A stretch of 64,000 nucleotides of DNA, from NCBI RefSeq assembly GCF_003933735.1, contig NZ_RSED01000005.1, positions 1 through 64,000 on the forward strand. The letters run 5' to 3'. A model generated the notes under the pieces. It had not been told where the DNA came from. It worked only from the letters and a program-made list of their open reading frames with translations, and made no database searches. This DNA comes from Aquabacterium soli. Lineage in GTDB: Bacteria; Pseudomonadota; Gammaproteobacteria; Burkholderiales; Burkholderiaceae_C. The stretch's first letter is position 1. Each line of letters starts with the position of its first letter. Both the position numbers and the translations under genes were made by a program. Positions 48,094 to 59,951 of this stretch are shown one piece after another.

Positions 48094-49259
48094 AAGGTGG
48101 CGCCCCGGCCCGGCTGGCTTTCGGCCCACACCCGCCCGCCGTGCTTGACCACGATGCGCTTGACCGATGACAAGCCGATGCCGATGCCTTCGTAGGCTGT
48201 GCCGGCATGCAGGCGCGTGAAGGCCGAGAACAGCTTGTGCGCATACTGGGCATCGAAGCCCACACCGTTGTCGGTGATCCAGTAGACGCACTCGCCGCGC
48301 TCGGCCACACCATCGATCACGATGCGCGGCGGCAGGCTCTGGCGCGAATACTTCAGGGCATTGGAGATCAGGTTGCTCCAGACATGGGCCAGCATGTGCC
48401 GGTCACCCTCCACCTTGGGCAGGTGCGAGATCGCCCAGTCCACATGCCGGACGCTGGCGCTCTGCAGGCCTTGCGCGCCGTCCGTCTGCTCCTCGATCAC
48501 CTGGCGCACCAGGGCGTCCATGTCGACGTCGGAGCGGCTCAGGGGCACGTGGCCCAGGCGCGCGAAGGTCAGGAAATCCGCCACCATCTGCGTCATGTGC
48601 CTGCCGATGGACTGGACGCGGTCCAGGTGCCGCCGGTCGGCCTCGGTGAGGCGCTGTGCGGCCGTCACGTCCAGCAGCTGCGCGAAGCCCAGGATCTGCG
48701 ACAGGGGCGTGCGCAGGTCGTGTGACACGGACGCGCAGAAGGCATCGAGTTCTTCATTGGCGGCGGCCAGTTCGTCATTGCGCTCGCCCAGCAGGTCGTT
48801 GAGGCGCTGGAGCTCCTGAGCCGCCTGTTCGCGTTCTCGCACCTGCTGCTCCAGCGCCATGCGCGCAGCCGCCAGCTCGATGAATACCTCCACCTTCGAG
48901 CGCAGCACGGCAGGCGCGGCGGGCTTCATCAGGTAGTCGACCGCGCCGGCCGAGTAGCCTTCGAACATGGCGTCGTCGCTCTTCTCGGTGCCCGTCAGGA
49001 AGATGATGGGCGTGCTGCGCGAGCGTGGCCGGCTGCGGATCATGGCGGCGGCTTCGAAGCCGTTCATGTCGGGCATGCGCACATCCAGCAGGATCACGGC
49101 GAAGTCGTCGTGCAGCAGGTGCCGCAGCGCCTCGGTGCCTGATTGCGCGCGCACCAGCCGCTGGCCCAGCGGCTCGAGGATGGCCTCGAGCGACAGCAGG
49201 TTGGCGGCCACGTCGTCAACCATCAGGATGTTGACGGTGGGTTGGTTTGGCTGGCCCAT
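48000..49259 (-). CDS. Receiver-histidine kinase fusion
   Basis: The 419-residue protein has an N-terminal receiver (residues 8-125, Asp59 in ILLDVRMPDMNG), a coiled coil (130-175), HisKA with His180 in CASVSHDLRTPLSQILGF, and an ATPase domain (WSNLISNALKYSRQ; GIGIGLSSVKRIVVKHGG). The domain order means it is probably controlled by phosphotransfer from another kinase in this block. Its C-terminus overlaps the convergent lipoprotein gene by 94 bp. CheR and a large hybrid kinase lie upstream on the same strand. Confidence 0.94.
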   Translation of the reverse strand: MGQPNQPTVNILMVDDVAANLLSLEAILEPLGQRLVRAQSGTEALRHLLHDDFAVILLDVRMPDMNGFEAAAMIRSRPRSRSTPIIFLTGTEKSDDAMFEGYSAGAVDYLMKPAAPAVLRSKVEVFIELAAARMALEQQVREREQAAQELQRLNDLLGERNDELAAANEELDAFCASVSHDLRTPLSQILGFAQLLDVTAAQRLTEADRRHLDRVQSIGRHMTQMVADFLTFARLGHVPLSRSDVDMDALVRQVIEEQTDGAQGLQSASVRHVDWAISHLPKVEGDRHMLAHVWSNLISNALKYSRQSLPPRIVIDGVAERGECVYWITDNGVGFDAQYAHKLFSAFTRLHAGTAYEGIGIGLSSVKRIVVKHGGRVWAESQPGRGATFYFALPSVAAGGATVAAGATGAALQDTSNCA

Positions 49260-49289
49260 GGTCTTCCCCTTTTTATATGTGTGCGGCCT

Positions 49290-50141
49290 TCAGCGGATCC
49301 GCTGGAACAGCGGCTCCCCCCGCCCCAGCTGCCGGTAGTCGGCGCGATGAGGTGAGTGTCGCAGCGACTCTCCAATGCCCAGCCCCAGGTGACCCAGGGG
49401 TGTGAGGCTTTGGTGGAGCAGTCGGTGGGCCTGCTCCTGCCCGATCTCATCAAAGTACATCGTCACATTGCGGCAGGAAATGAACTGGAATTCATTGAAA
49501 GAGCCGTCCGTGAGAAGGTTGTGCACGCTGAACACCACGTCTTCGATCAGCGACGGATGAAAGCGCAGTTGCCCGTCGTGCAACTGGCAGTAGTCGAGCA
49601 GGTTGCCCTGGCCACCAGCCTCATGGTAGGCCTGCTCGTGGTCTGACAGTTGGTAGGGTTCGATGAGGCCCTGCTGGGCGCGTGCCAGCACCGTGGCGCT
49701 GAGGTCGGTGGCGTAGACGCGGCAGCGTTTGTCCAGGCCGGCCTCGCGCAGCAGGATGCGGTAGCTGTAGAGCTCTTCGCCACTGGAGCAGCCGGCCACC
49801 CACAGGCGCGGGCTGGGGTAGGTGGCCAGCAGGTCGATCTGGTGCCTGACCAGCTTGAAAAAAGTCGCATCGCGAAACATCGAGGTCACGTGCAGGGTCA
49901 TGTCGCCCTGCAGGCGCGTCAGGCAGTCGCGGTCGGCGCGGGCCTTGGCCAGCAGGGCAGTGAGCGTGCCGGTGGCCTCCAGGTCCAGGCGCGGCATCAA
50001 CCGGCGCAGCAGGGCCGAGCGCTGATAGCGTGTGAAGTCGATGCCGCACAGCGCCGAGATGCCCTTGACGAACTCCGTCAGCTCGGCCTGCAGGGCCGGT
50101 GAGGGTGCGGGGGGCGGTGGCGGGAAGGGTGGAAGGCTCAT
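49290..50141 (-). CDS. CheR-type MCP glutamate methyltransferase
   Basis: The 283-residue product has the CheR N-terminal helical domain (residues 15-75; GIDFTRYQRSALLRRLMPRL) and the SAM-binding domain with LWVAGCSSGEELYSYRILL near residue 112 and FQFISCRNVTMYFDE near 235. CheR methylates receptor glutamates. It lies in a run of hybrid kinases with no CheB, CheA or receptor gene nearby, so it may serve a kinase-linked adaptation role or act on the MCP at 19838-21865. Confidence 0.93.
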   Translation of the reverse strand: MSLPPFPPPPPAPSPALQAELTEFVKGISALCGIDFTRYQRSALLRRLMPRLDLEATGTLTALLAKARADRDCLTRLQGDMTLHVTSMFRDATFFKLVRHQIDLLATYPSPRLWVAGCSSGEELYSYRILLREAGLDKRCRVYATDLSATVLARAQQGLIEPYQLSDHEQAYHEAGGQGNLLDYCQLHDGQLRFHPSLIEDVVFSVHNLLTDGSFNEFQFISCRNVTMYFDEIGQEQAHRLLHQSLTPLGHLGLGIGESLRHSPHRADYRQLGRGEPLFQRIR

Positions 50142-50187
50142 GCTCGGCGCATCGATGGTCTTTTGTGGTCCGCAGAAAGCAGTCCGC

Positions 50188-53808
<3,621 letters not shown>

Positions 53809-53997
53809 CCACCATCCCCGCGTTATTTTGTGATCAGGCCATCATAGGCCGATGTCTCGCTCGGAGGGCGTGATTCGTGCGCGGGGGGCGCCGCCTGTGT
53901 TGAACAGATCACACCGGGGTGTCAGCCTAACTCCACGGCGCCGTCCGAGATGGCAATGGGGGCTTGGGAGGCCCTGAAAGCTTGCGCATGCACCGGC

Positions 53998-54318
53998 TCA
54001 GGTCGGCAGCCCGTGCCGGGCCCGGGCCTTGAGGCACTGTGCATCGCCCGGCATCACCTCGCGGCAGGGGGAGGGGCGCTGGGCATAGATGGTGCAGCCC
54101 ACCGACTCGCCGACCCGGCCTTGAAGGGCTGCGCAGTGCGGCTGGCGTGCGTGGGTGCCTTGCATGCACAGCAGGTGGGGGCTGACAGGCTCGGTCAGTG
54201 CGGCCGGCACCCCGAGTGACCGCGGGTCGTGCTCGCCCTGGGCCTCCGTCCAGTAGAACGAGACGCGAAAGCTCGCACAGCAGGCGCCGCAGCGCTGGCA
54301 GTCGAAGGCCGGGTCCAT
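53998..54318 (-). CDS. YkgJ family cysteine-cluster protein
   Basis: The 106-residue product has the zinc/iron-chelating CxxCxxxCC pattern in FDCQRCGACCASFRVS, followed by CMQGTHARQPHCAAL, VGCTIYAQRPSPCREVM and a final Cys, as in YkgJ-type proteins. It probably binds a metal ion; the function is unknown. ATG at 54318 was preferred over a TTG four codons earlier. Confidence 0.88.
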   Translation of the reverse strand: MDPAFDCQRCGACCASFRVSFYWTEAQGEHDPRSLGVPAALTEPVSPHLLCMQGTHARQPHCAALQGRVGESVGCTIYAQRPSPCREVMPGDAQCLKARARHGLPT

Positions 54319-54511
54319 GGGATTGAGCAATGCAAAGAAGGGAGGGAGGCGCCGATGTTAGAGCCGCTGGCGGTCCGGTGATCCCGCACCACCGATGTGG
54401 GCATTGCCTGACAGCGCTTTGGGCCGATGCCGACGGCGCTTCTGTCAGCCGTGCGCCACCATGTCTTCACCGCTGCCAAGCTTTTTCGGACAGCCAAGAA
54501 AGGACCACATC

Positions 54512-54733
54512 ATGAACGCAAGTCGCATCATCGGGATCGTGTTGCTGGTGGCCGGCGCCATCGCGCTGGCCATGGGCACCTTCAGCTACACCAAGGAAAC
54601 GCACAAGGGCCAATTGGGCCCCATCGAGCTCTCTGTCGATGAAAAGCGCGACGTCGCCATTCCGACCTGGGCCGCCGTGGCCGTGATCGTGGTGGGTGGC
54701 GCGCTGGTGGCCGTGGGCGGCAAGCGCCGCTGA
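54512..54733 (+). CDS. Small two-segment membrane protein
   Basis: The 73-residue product has an N-terminal membrane segment (RIIGIVLLVAGAIALAMG), a short polar loop with SVDEKRDVAIP, and a second segment (WAAVAVIVVGGALVAVGG) ending in Lys/Arg. This layout resembles DUF3185-like small membrane proteins. AAAGGA lies upstream of the ATG. The function is unknown. Confidence 0.75.
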   Translation: MNASRIIGIVLLVAGAIALAMGTFSYTKETHKGQLGPIELSVDEKRDVAIPTWAAVAVIVVGGALVAVGGKRR

Positions 54734-54759
54734 GGCTGGGCTGACCCGGCCCGCTTGGC

Positions 54760-55416
54760 TCAGGGCGCCAGCCCGCAGCCGCGCAGCACCATGGTCAGCA
54801 CGTGCTGGGTGGCACGTTGCTGATCGGCCGCCGTCAAGGGCGCGCCCTGCGACAGCACGGCGCGCACCTGCACGTCGAAATCGGCATAGGTCTGGGTGGC
54901 GGCCCAGATCGTGAAGAACAGGTGGGTGCTGTCGACCGGGGCCATGCGCCCGGCGGCGATCCAGCCATCGATCACGCGGGCCTTGTCCACCACCATCGCC
55001 CGCAACCCGGTCTGCAGCGCCGGCCCGGCCACCGGGGCGCCGTGCAGCAGTTCGTTGGCGAACACGCGCGAGGCATCGGGCCGCTCGGCCGACAGGGCCA
55101 TCTTCAGGCGGATGTAGCTGCCCAGGGCATCGGCCGGGTCGGCCTCGGGCGTGATGGCGTCCAGCGGCGACAGCCAGTCGTGCAGCACGGCATCGAGCAC
55201 GGCGCGGTACAGATCGCGCTTGCTGCCGAAGTAGTAGTGCAGGTTGGCCTTGGGCAGGCCGGCATCTTCCGCGATGTCGGCCATCGTGGCGCCTTCGAAG
55301 CCGGCGCGTGCGAACACGCGCTCGGCCGCCCGCAGGATGGCCGATTCATTGGCCTGGCGGATCTGCCCCTGGCGGGGCTGCATCGGCCGGGCCCCGTCAG
55401 AGGTGGATGTGCGCAT
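54760..55416 (-). CDS. rutR: RutR-like TetR family repressor of pyrimidine use
   Basis: The 218-residue product has a TetR HTH (residues 26-70; RAAERVFARAGFEGATMADI, then LPKANLHYYFGSKRDLYRAV) and a C-terminal domain very like E. coli RutR: SYIRLKMALSAERPDASRVF, NELLHGAPV, VIDGWIAAGRMAPVD and HLFFTIWAATQTYADF. RutR binds uracil/thymine and releases DNA at TTGACCAnnTGGTCAA. Matching boxes lie before preT and before the first gene of this operon. It is the last gene of an ABC transporter operon, six bases after the binding-protein stop. Confidence 0.9.
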   Translation of the reverse strand: MRTSTSDGARPMQPRQGQIRQANESAILRAAERVFARAGFEGATMADIAEDAGLPKANLHYYFGSKRDLYRAVLDAVLHDWLSPLDAITPEADPADALGSYIRLKMALSAERPDASRVFANELLHGAPVAGPALQTGLRAMVVDKARVIDGWIAAGRMAPVDSTHLFFTIWAATQTYADFDVQVRAVLSQGAPLTAADQQRATQHVLTMVLRGCGLAP

Positions 55417-55422
55417 GGGCGC

Positions 55423-56466
55423 TTATTTTGCCGCGGCGTCCCACACCAGGTGGCTCATGGCGGCCTTGCCCGGGTCCTTCTTGATCACGGGCGAGCTGCC
55501 ACCGGCCATCAGCACCTTCACTGTGCGCTCGTACGCGGCCGGGTCCAGGTAGCCGATCTTGGGCGTGTTGGCGTTGCTGATCAGCTTGGCCACGTTCTCC
55601 ATCTGGCGCTTCTGCACGGCCAGGGTGGCGCTGCCCGAGGTGTCGTTGGCCACCACGATCTTGGCGGCGGCTTCCGGGTCCTTCACGGCATCGTTCCAGC
55701 CCTTGAAGCTGGCTTTGAGGAACTTGGCCATCTTGGCCACGAAGGCCTTGTCCTTGAGGTTGCTGGCCAGCACGTACAGGCCGTCTTCGAGCGAGGCCAC
55801 GCCCTGGTCCTGGTAGAAGAAGGTGACCAGGTCGGTTTCCTTCACGCCCGCGTCGATCACCTGCCAGTACTCGTTGTAGATCATCGTGGAGATGCAGGCG
55901 GCCTGGTTCTGCAGCAGCGGGTCCACATTGAAGCCCTGCTTGAGGATGGTGACATCGGTGCCCGGCTTGAGGCCCAGCTTGCCCATCCAGTTCAGGAAGG
56001 GGTATTCATTGCCGCCGTACCAGACGCCCAGGGTCTTGCCCTTGAAATCCTTCGGGCTGCTCACGCCGCTGGCCTTCTTGCAAGTGAGCATCAGGCCCGA
56101 CTTGTCGAACACCTGGGCGATGTTGACCAGCGGCACGCCGGCCTCGCGTGCGGCCAGCGCATCGGGCATCCAGTTCACGATCACGTCGGCCGACTTGCCG
56201 GCGATCACCTGCACGGGCGAGATGTCGGGGCCGCCGGGCTTGATGGTCACGTCCAGGCCGGCGTCCTTGTAGTAGCCCTTGGCCTGCGCCACGTAGTAGC
56301 CGGCGAACTGGGCCTGGGGCACCCATTTCAGTTGCAGCGTGACCTTCTCTGCGGCGTGGGCGGCCGGCGATGCCAGGCCCACCGCGCAGGCCAGCGCGAG
56401 CAGCCCGCGGTGGTACAGCGCGGGCAGGCGCGACAGACTGGGGCGTGTGGTGATCGAACGGTTCAT
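55423..56466 (-). CDS. ABC transporter substrate-binding protein, NMT1/THI5-like
   Basis: The 347-residue product has a Sec signal peptide (Ala-rich, cleavage after AHAAE near residue 39) and the NMT1/THI5 fold: TLQLKWVPQAQFAGYYVAQA, the GYYKDAGLDVTIKPGGPDIS loop and LGVWYGGNEYPFLNWMGKLG. Family members bind pyrimidines such as hydroxymethylpyrimidine or formylaminopyrimidine. With RutR next door and a shared operator with the pyrimidine operon, uracil, thymine or a related base is a likely ligand. No TPP riboswitch precedes the operon, which argues against thiamine salvage. Confidence 0.9.
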   Translation of the reverse strand: MNRSITTRPSLSRLPALYHRGLLALACAVGLASPAAHAAEKVTLQLKWVPQAQFAGYYVAQAKGYYKDAGLDVTIKPGGPDISPVQVIAGKSADVIVNWMPDALAAREAGVPLVNIAQVFDKSGLMLTCKKASGVSSPKDFKGKTLGVWYGGNEYPFLNWMGKLGLKPGTDVTILKQGFNVDPLLQNQAACISTMIYNEYWQVIDAGVKETDLVTFFYQDQGVASLEDGLYVLASNLKDKAFVAKMAKFLKASFKGWNDAVKDPEAAAKIVVANDTSGSATLAVQKRQMENVAKLISNANTPKIGYLDPAAYERTVKVLMAGGSSPVIKKDPGKAAMSHLVWDAAAK

Positions 56467-56537
56467 CAACGGGCTCCTTCGTGTGGGGCAAAGCAAGGGG
56501 GGACCAGAAACAGGAAGGCCGCGCAGCCTAGGGCTGC

Positions 56538-57746
56538 TCATGACGCGGCGCGCACCGAGGGGTGCCAGAAGTTGACGCGGCGCTCCAGCGCCGCCAGCAG
56601 GGCAAACAGGATGGATCCGACCACGCTGGCCACCACGATGGCGGCCCACACCAGCGGCATGTTCAGGCGCGAGGCCTCGGTGGAGATGCGAAAGCCCAGG
56701 CCCACCGTGGGCGAGCCGAAGAACTCGGCCACGATGGCGCCGATCAGGGCCAGCGTGGCATTGACCTTCAGCGCGCTGAAGATGAAGGGCAGGGCCGCGG
56801 GCAGCCGCAGGCTGAGCAGCGTGCGCTGGTAGCCGGCCGCATAGGCGTGCATCAGCTCGCGCTCAAGCCTGCCGGTGGCCTGCAGGCCGGCCAGCGTGCT
56901 GATCAGGGCCGGGAAGAAGGTCATCAAGGTGACCACGGCGGCCTTGGACGGCCAGTCGAAGCCGAACCACATCACGGCGATGGGGGCCACGCCCACGAGC
57001 GGCACTGTGCTGCTCAGCGAGGCCACGGGCAGCAGGCCGCGCTGCAGGAAAGGCAGCCGGTCGATGGCGATGCCGGTGAGAACGCCCAGGCCGCTTCCCA
57101 GCACGTAGCCGACCAGCACGGCCTTGAGCACGGTCTGCACCAGGTCGCCGCCCAGCGTGCCGGCGTGCTCCCACAGTGCCACGGCGATGGCCGATGGGGC
57201 CGGCAGCAGCACGCGCGGTACGCCGAAGCCGGTCACCAGCAGTTCCCAGAACAGCAGGGCCCAGGCCCCGAACACACCGGCCGTGAACCAGGCCGAGAGG
57301 GACCCTAAGGCCGAAGGCAAGGCCAGGCGCGCGACGCGGCGCACACCGACCACGGCCAGCAGCGCCAGCGCGGCGGTGGCCAGCCAGTAGCCACTGCCCG
57401 GCGTGCTGACCTGGTCGGTGGGGGTGATGGCGAGCAGTGCCCCCGCGCCGATGCCGCTCAGGGCGACCAGGCCCAGGGTGCGTGCCGCGCCGGGTGTGGA
57501 CCACAGCGCCCACAGGGCCGACAGCAGCAGCGCCCCGATGGCGGCGCCTTGCGTCAGCAGCAGCGTGGGGGTGGCCGCCGGGCCGCCCACCTGCCACCAG
57601 CGCATCGGGGCCAGCGGATCGGCCTCGCCCACGTCCTGCATCAGCACGGGGAAGTTGAGCGACAGCAGCAGCAGGGCCAGGGCCATCACCGCGCCGATGG
57701 CGCCCACCGCGATCTGCGGCGGCGCGGTGGCCGGGGTGGCGCTCAT
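56538..57746 (-). CDS. ABC transporter permease with extra N-terminal membrane part
   Basis: The 402-residue product ends in a normal binding-protein-dependent permease domain (about 165-400; VAPIAVMWFGFDWPSKAAVV is near the EAA-type loop, with ELMHAYAAGYQRTLLSLRLP). The first 150 residues add four hydrophobic segments not found in standard 250-280 residue permeases. The ATG at SATPATAPPQ overlaps the stop of the other permease by four bases. Together the two permeases form a heterodimeric inner membrane channel. Confidence 0.88.
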   Translation of the reverse strand: MSATPATAPPQIAVGAIGAVMALALLLLSLNFPVLMQDVGEADPLAPMRWWQVGGPAATPTLLLTQGAAIGALLLSALWALWSTPGAARTLGLVALSGIGAGALLAITPTDQVSTPGSGYWLATAALALLAVVGVRRVARLALPSALGSLSAWFTAGVFGAWALLFWELLVTGFGVPRVLLPAPSAIAVALWEHAGTLGGDLVQTVLKAVLVGYVLGSGLGVLTGIAIDRLPFLQRGLLPVASLSSTVPLVGVAPIAVMWFGFDWPSKAAVVTLMTFFPALISTLAGLQATGRLERELMHAYAAGYQRTLLSLRLPAALPFIFSALKVNATLALIGAIVAEFFGSPTVGLGFRISTEASRLNMPLVWAAIVVASVVGSILFALLAALERRVNFWHPSVRAAS

Positions 57747-58636
57747 GCGCGGCCTCCCGTGGCCTGGGTGCGGCGGCCCAGCGCCAGCATTTCCACGCCG
57801 CGCACCGCGGCGGTCAGCACCAGGCCAAGCACGGCGGCCATCAGCAGCGCCGACCAGATCTGCACCGTGTTGCCGTAGTACGAGCCGGTCAGCAGCCGAG
57901 CGCCCAACCCGGCCTGTGCGCCGGTGGGCAGCTCGGCCACGATGGCGCCCACCAGCCCGGCCGCGATGCCCACCCGCAGGGCCGGAAACAGGAAGGGCAG
58001 GGAGGCTGGCAGGCGCAGCCACCACAGGGCCTGAGCCCGCGTGGCCGCGTAGGTGTGCATCAGTTCGTTCTCGATCATCTGCGGTGCGCGCAGGCCCTGC
58101 ACCATCGCCACCGTCACGGGGAAGAAGCACAGGTACATCGCGATCACGGCCTTGGGCAGGGTGCCGGTGAAGCCCAGGCTGCCCAGCACGATCAGCACGA
58201 TGGGCGCGACCGCCAGCACGGGCACGGTCTGCGAGGCCACGATCCAGGGCAGCAGCGCGCGCTCCAGCGTGCGCGAGTGCACGATCAGCACGGCCAGCAG
58301 CAGGCCCAGCGCCGTGCCCATCGCGAAGCCCGCCAGGGTGGCCTCGGCCGTGACGCCCGCGTGGTAGAGCAGGTTGCGGGGCGAACCCACCGGCCAGTCC
58401 ACCAGGCTGGACCACAGGTCACGCGCCACCTGGTGCGGTGCGGGCAGCACGGGCCGCTGCTGCGACCACGTGGCCGCCACCAGCTCACGCCAGGTCCAGC
58501 CGCCGTGCAGCTCGCGCTCGATGGCGCCAGGGGCGTTCAGCCACACGGCGCCCAGGTACCACAGCGCCAGCAGCAGCGTGCTCACCAGCAGCACCGGGCC
58601 GGTGTGACGGGTGGCACGCTGCAGCATCGGGTTCAT
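57743..58636 (-). CDS. ABC transporter permease
   Basis: The 297-residue product has an N-terminal membrane segment (VLLVSTLLLALWYLGAVWL), then a BPD transport domain with APIVLIVLGSLGFTGTLPKA and the EAA-type loop ELMHTYAATRAQALWWLRLP. ATG at 58636 lies after the ATPase stop, with GAGGG upstream; an earlier in-frame start at 58666 would overlap the ATPase gene. It overlaps the second permease gene by four bases. Confidence 0.88.
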   Translation of the reverse strand: MNPMLQRATRHTGPVLLVSTLLLALWYLGAVWLNAPGAIERELHGGWTWRELVAATWSQQRPVLPAPHQVARDLWSSLVDWPVGSPRNLLYHAGVTAEATLAGFAMGTALGLLLAVLIVHSRTLERALLPWIVASQTVPVLAVAPIVLIVLGSLGFTGTLPKAVIAMYLCFFPVTVAMVQGLRAPQMIENELMHTYAATRAQALWWLRLPASLPFLFPALRVGIAAGLVGAIVAELPTGAQAGLGARLLTGSYYGNTVQIWSALLMAAVLGLVLTAAVRGVEMLALGRRTQATGGRA

Positions 58637-58649
58637 CGCGGCGCGGCCC

Positions 58650-59498
58650 TCAATGCCCGTGGCCATCGGCCAGGGCCTCGCGCACCTCGTGCGCCAGCGC
58701 GGTGAACTCGGGCGTGTCGCGCAGGGCCAGCGTGCGCTCGGCCGGCAGCGTCGATTCGATCACCTTGACAATGCGGCCCGGCCGGGGCGACATCACCACG
58801 ATGCGCGTGGACAGGTACACCGCCTCGGCGATCGAGTGCGTCACGAACACCACCGTGCGCTGTTCGCGCAACCACAGCTGCTGCAGCTGCTCGTTGAGGC
58901 CGTCGCGCGTGATCTCGTCGAGTGCGCCGAAGGGCTCGTCCATCATCAGCAGCTTGGGCTCGAAGCCCAGCGCCCGCGCGATGGACACGCGTTGCTGCAT
59001 GCCGCCAGAGAGCTGCCACGGGTACTTCTTCTCGAAGCCGGTGAGGCCCACGCGGGCCAGTTGTTCCAGCGCGATGGACCGGCAGGTCTCGGGCGGCTTG
59101 CCCTGGATCTGCAGCGGCAGCATCACGTTGGACAGCACCGTGCGCCAGGGCAGCAGGGCCGGCGCCTGGAACACGTAGCCATAGGCGCGTGCCAGGCGTG
59201 CGTCGTGGGGGCTCAGGCCATTGACCAGAACCTCGCCGCTGGTGATGGGCTCCAGGTCGGCGATCACGCGCAGCAGGGTGGTCTTGCCGCAGCCTGATGG
59301 CCCGATCAAAGACACGAATTCACCCGGCTGGATGTCCAGGCTCACTTCGTTCAGGGCGCGCACCGGCGTGTCTGCAGCCGGGTAGACCACGCTGGCCTGC
59401 CGCACCGACACGGCGGCCCTGCTCGAGCCGGTGCGCGGCACGGCCGCCAGCGTGGGCGGGCTCTTGGGCAAGGGGGCGAGCGGCTCCGGAGCGTTCAT
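58650..59498 (-). CDS. ABC transporter ATP-binding protein, SsuB/TauB type
   Basis: The 282-residue product has the Walker A motif GPSGCGKTT near residue 68, Q-loop FQAPALLPW, signature LSGGMQQRVSIARAL near 160, Walker B LLMMDEPFGALDE and H-loop VTHSIAEAVYL. This is the nitrate/sulfonate/taurine/pyrimidine uptake ATPase group. It is the first gene of the operon. The ATG at NAPEPLAPLP was chosen; the RutR-type box lies only 13 bp upstream and no strong ribosome binding site is evident. Confidence 0.93.
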   Translation of the reverse strand: MNAPEPLAPLPKSPPTLAAVPRTGSSRAAVSVRQASVVYPAADTPVRALNEVSLDIQPGEFVSLIGPSGCGKTTLLRVIADLEPITSGEVLVNGLSPHDARLARAYGYVFQAPALLPWRTVLSNVMLPLQIQGKPPETCRSIALEQLARVGLTGFEKKYPWQLSGGMQQRVSIARALGFEPKLLMMDEPFGALDEITRDGLNEQLQQLWLREQRTVVFVTHSIAEAVYLSTRIVVMSPRPGRIVKVIESTLPAERTLALRDTPEFTALAHEVREALADGHGH

Positions 59499-59511
59499 GG
59501 TGGGTTGAAAG

Positions 59512-59527
59512 TTGACCGACTGGTCAG
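59512..59527. promoter_or_regulatory. RutR-type operator upstream of the ABC-rutR operon
   Basis: TTGACCGACTGGTCAG matches TTGACCAnnTGGTCAA with one mismatch in each half. It lies between the sigma-54 element at 59547-59562 and the ATPase start, at the same distance as the box before preT. Confidence 0.68.
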
Positions 59528-59546
59528 GTTTCGACGAACACCTGGA

Positions 59547-59562
59547 AGCGAGTTCCGTGCCA
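59547..59562 (-). promoter_or_regulatory. Sigma-54 (-24/-12) promoter of the ABC-rutR operon
   Basis: On the minus strand TGGCACGGAACTCGCT matches TGGCACG-N4-TTGCW at all but one defined position, with the GG and GC spaced correctly. Transcription would start near 59536. Arms TGCACCG and CCGTGCA around 59590-59617 could be an activator site but the spacing is not the usual NtrC one. Confidence 0.7.
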
Positions 59563-59741
59563 TGCCCCCTGCACGGAATAGCCCTTCCATGCACCGGCTT
59601 GGGGACGTGCCCGTGCAGCATCAAGCGAAGTTTTGTAGGATGTTCCTCACAGTGAGTCGCTTGCCGCGCTGACATCCCGCTCGAGCCCCGATCCATAGAC
59701 TGGGTTTCATCGTGTCGTCAACGTGATCCTGGAGAACCAGC

Positions 59742-59951
59742 ATGGGCAGCAGCAATCCTCAGTACCTCGGCAAGTTCCAACGCGGCGTCGTGTCCGCCGA
59801 TGGCCTCGGCGGCCAGCGCGGCGAAGAGCGTGACAGCCGCTCGTCGTCCAAGCGTTCGAAGCGCCTGGCTGCCAACCCCCGCCGCGTGATCGCTGAAAGC
59901 CTGCGCCGCCAGGACGCGGACCAGGAAATCCGCAATCTGGGCCGGTGGTGA
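59742..59951 (+). CDS. Small basic protein coupled to egtB
   Basis: The 69-residue product is basic and probably disordered: MGSSNPQYLGKFQRGVVSAD, then an RSSSKRSKR cluster and AESLRRQDADQEIRNLGRW. CTGGAGAACC precedes the ATG. Its stop overlaps the egtB start by four bases (GTGA), so the two are co-translated. No family is recognised. Confidence 0.7.
   Translation: MGSSNPQYLGKFQRGVVSADGLGGQRGEERDSRSSSKRSKRLAANPRRVIAESLRRQDADQEIRNLGRW

Noticed and set aside
57747-58415. Upstream in-frame extension of the second permease
   Set aside because: The extension lies inside the first permease gene in another frame and reads as Gly/Arg/Ala-rich shadow; the ATG at 57746 with a four-base overlap is the natural start.
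59499-59741. TPP riboswitch before the NMT1/THI5-like transporter operon
   Set aside because: No CTGAGA-type thi-box or TPP aptamer fold is visible; a sigma-54 element and a RutR-type palindrome occupy the region.
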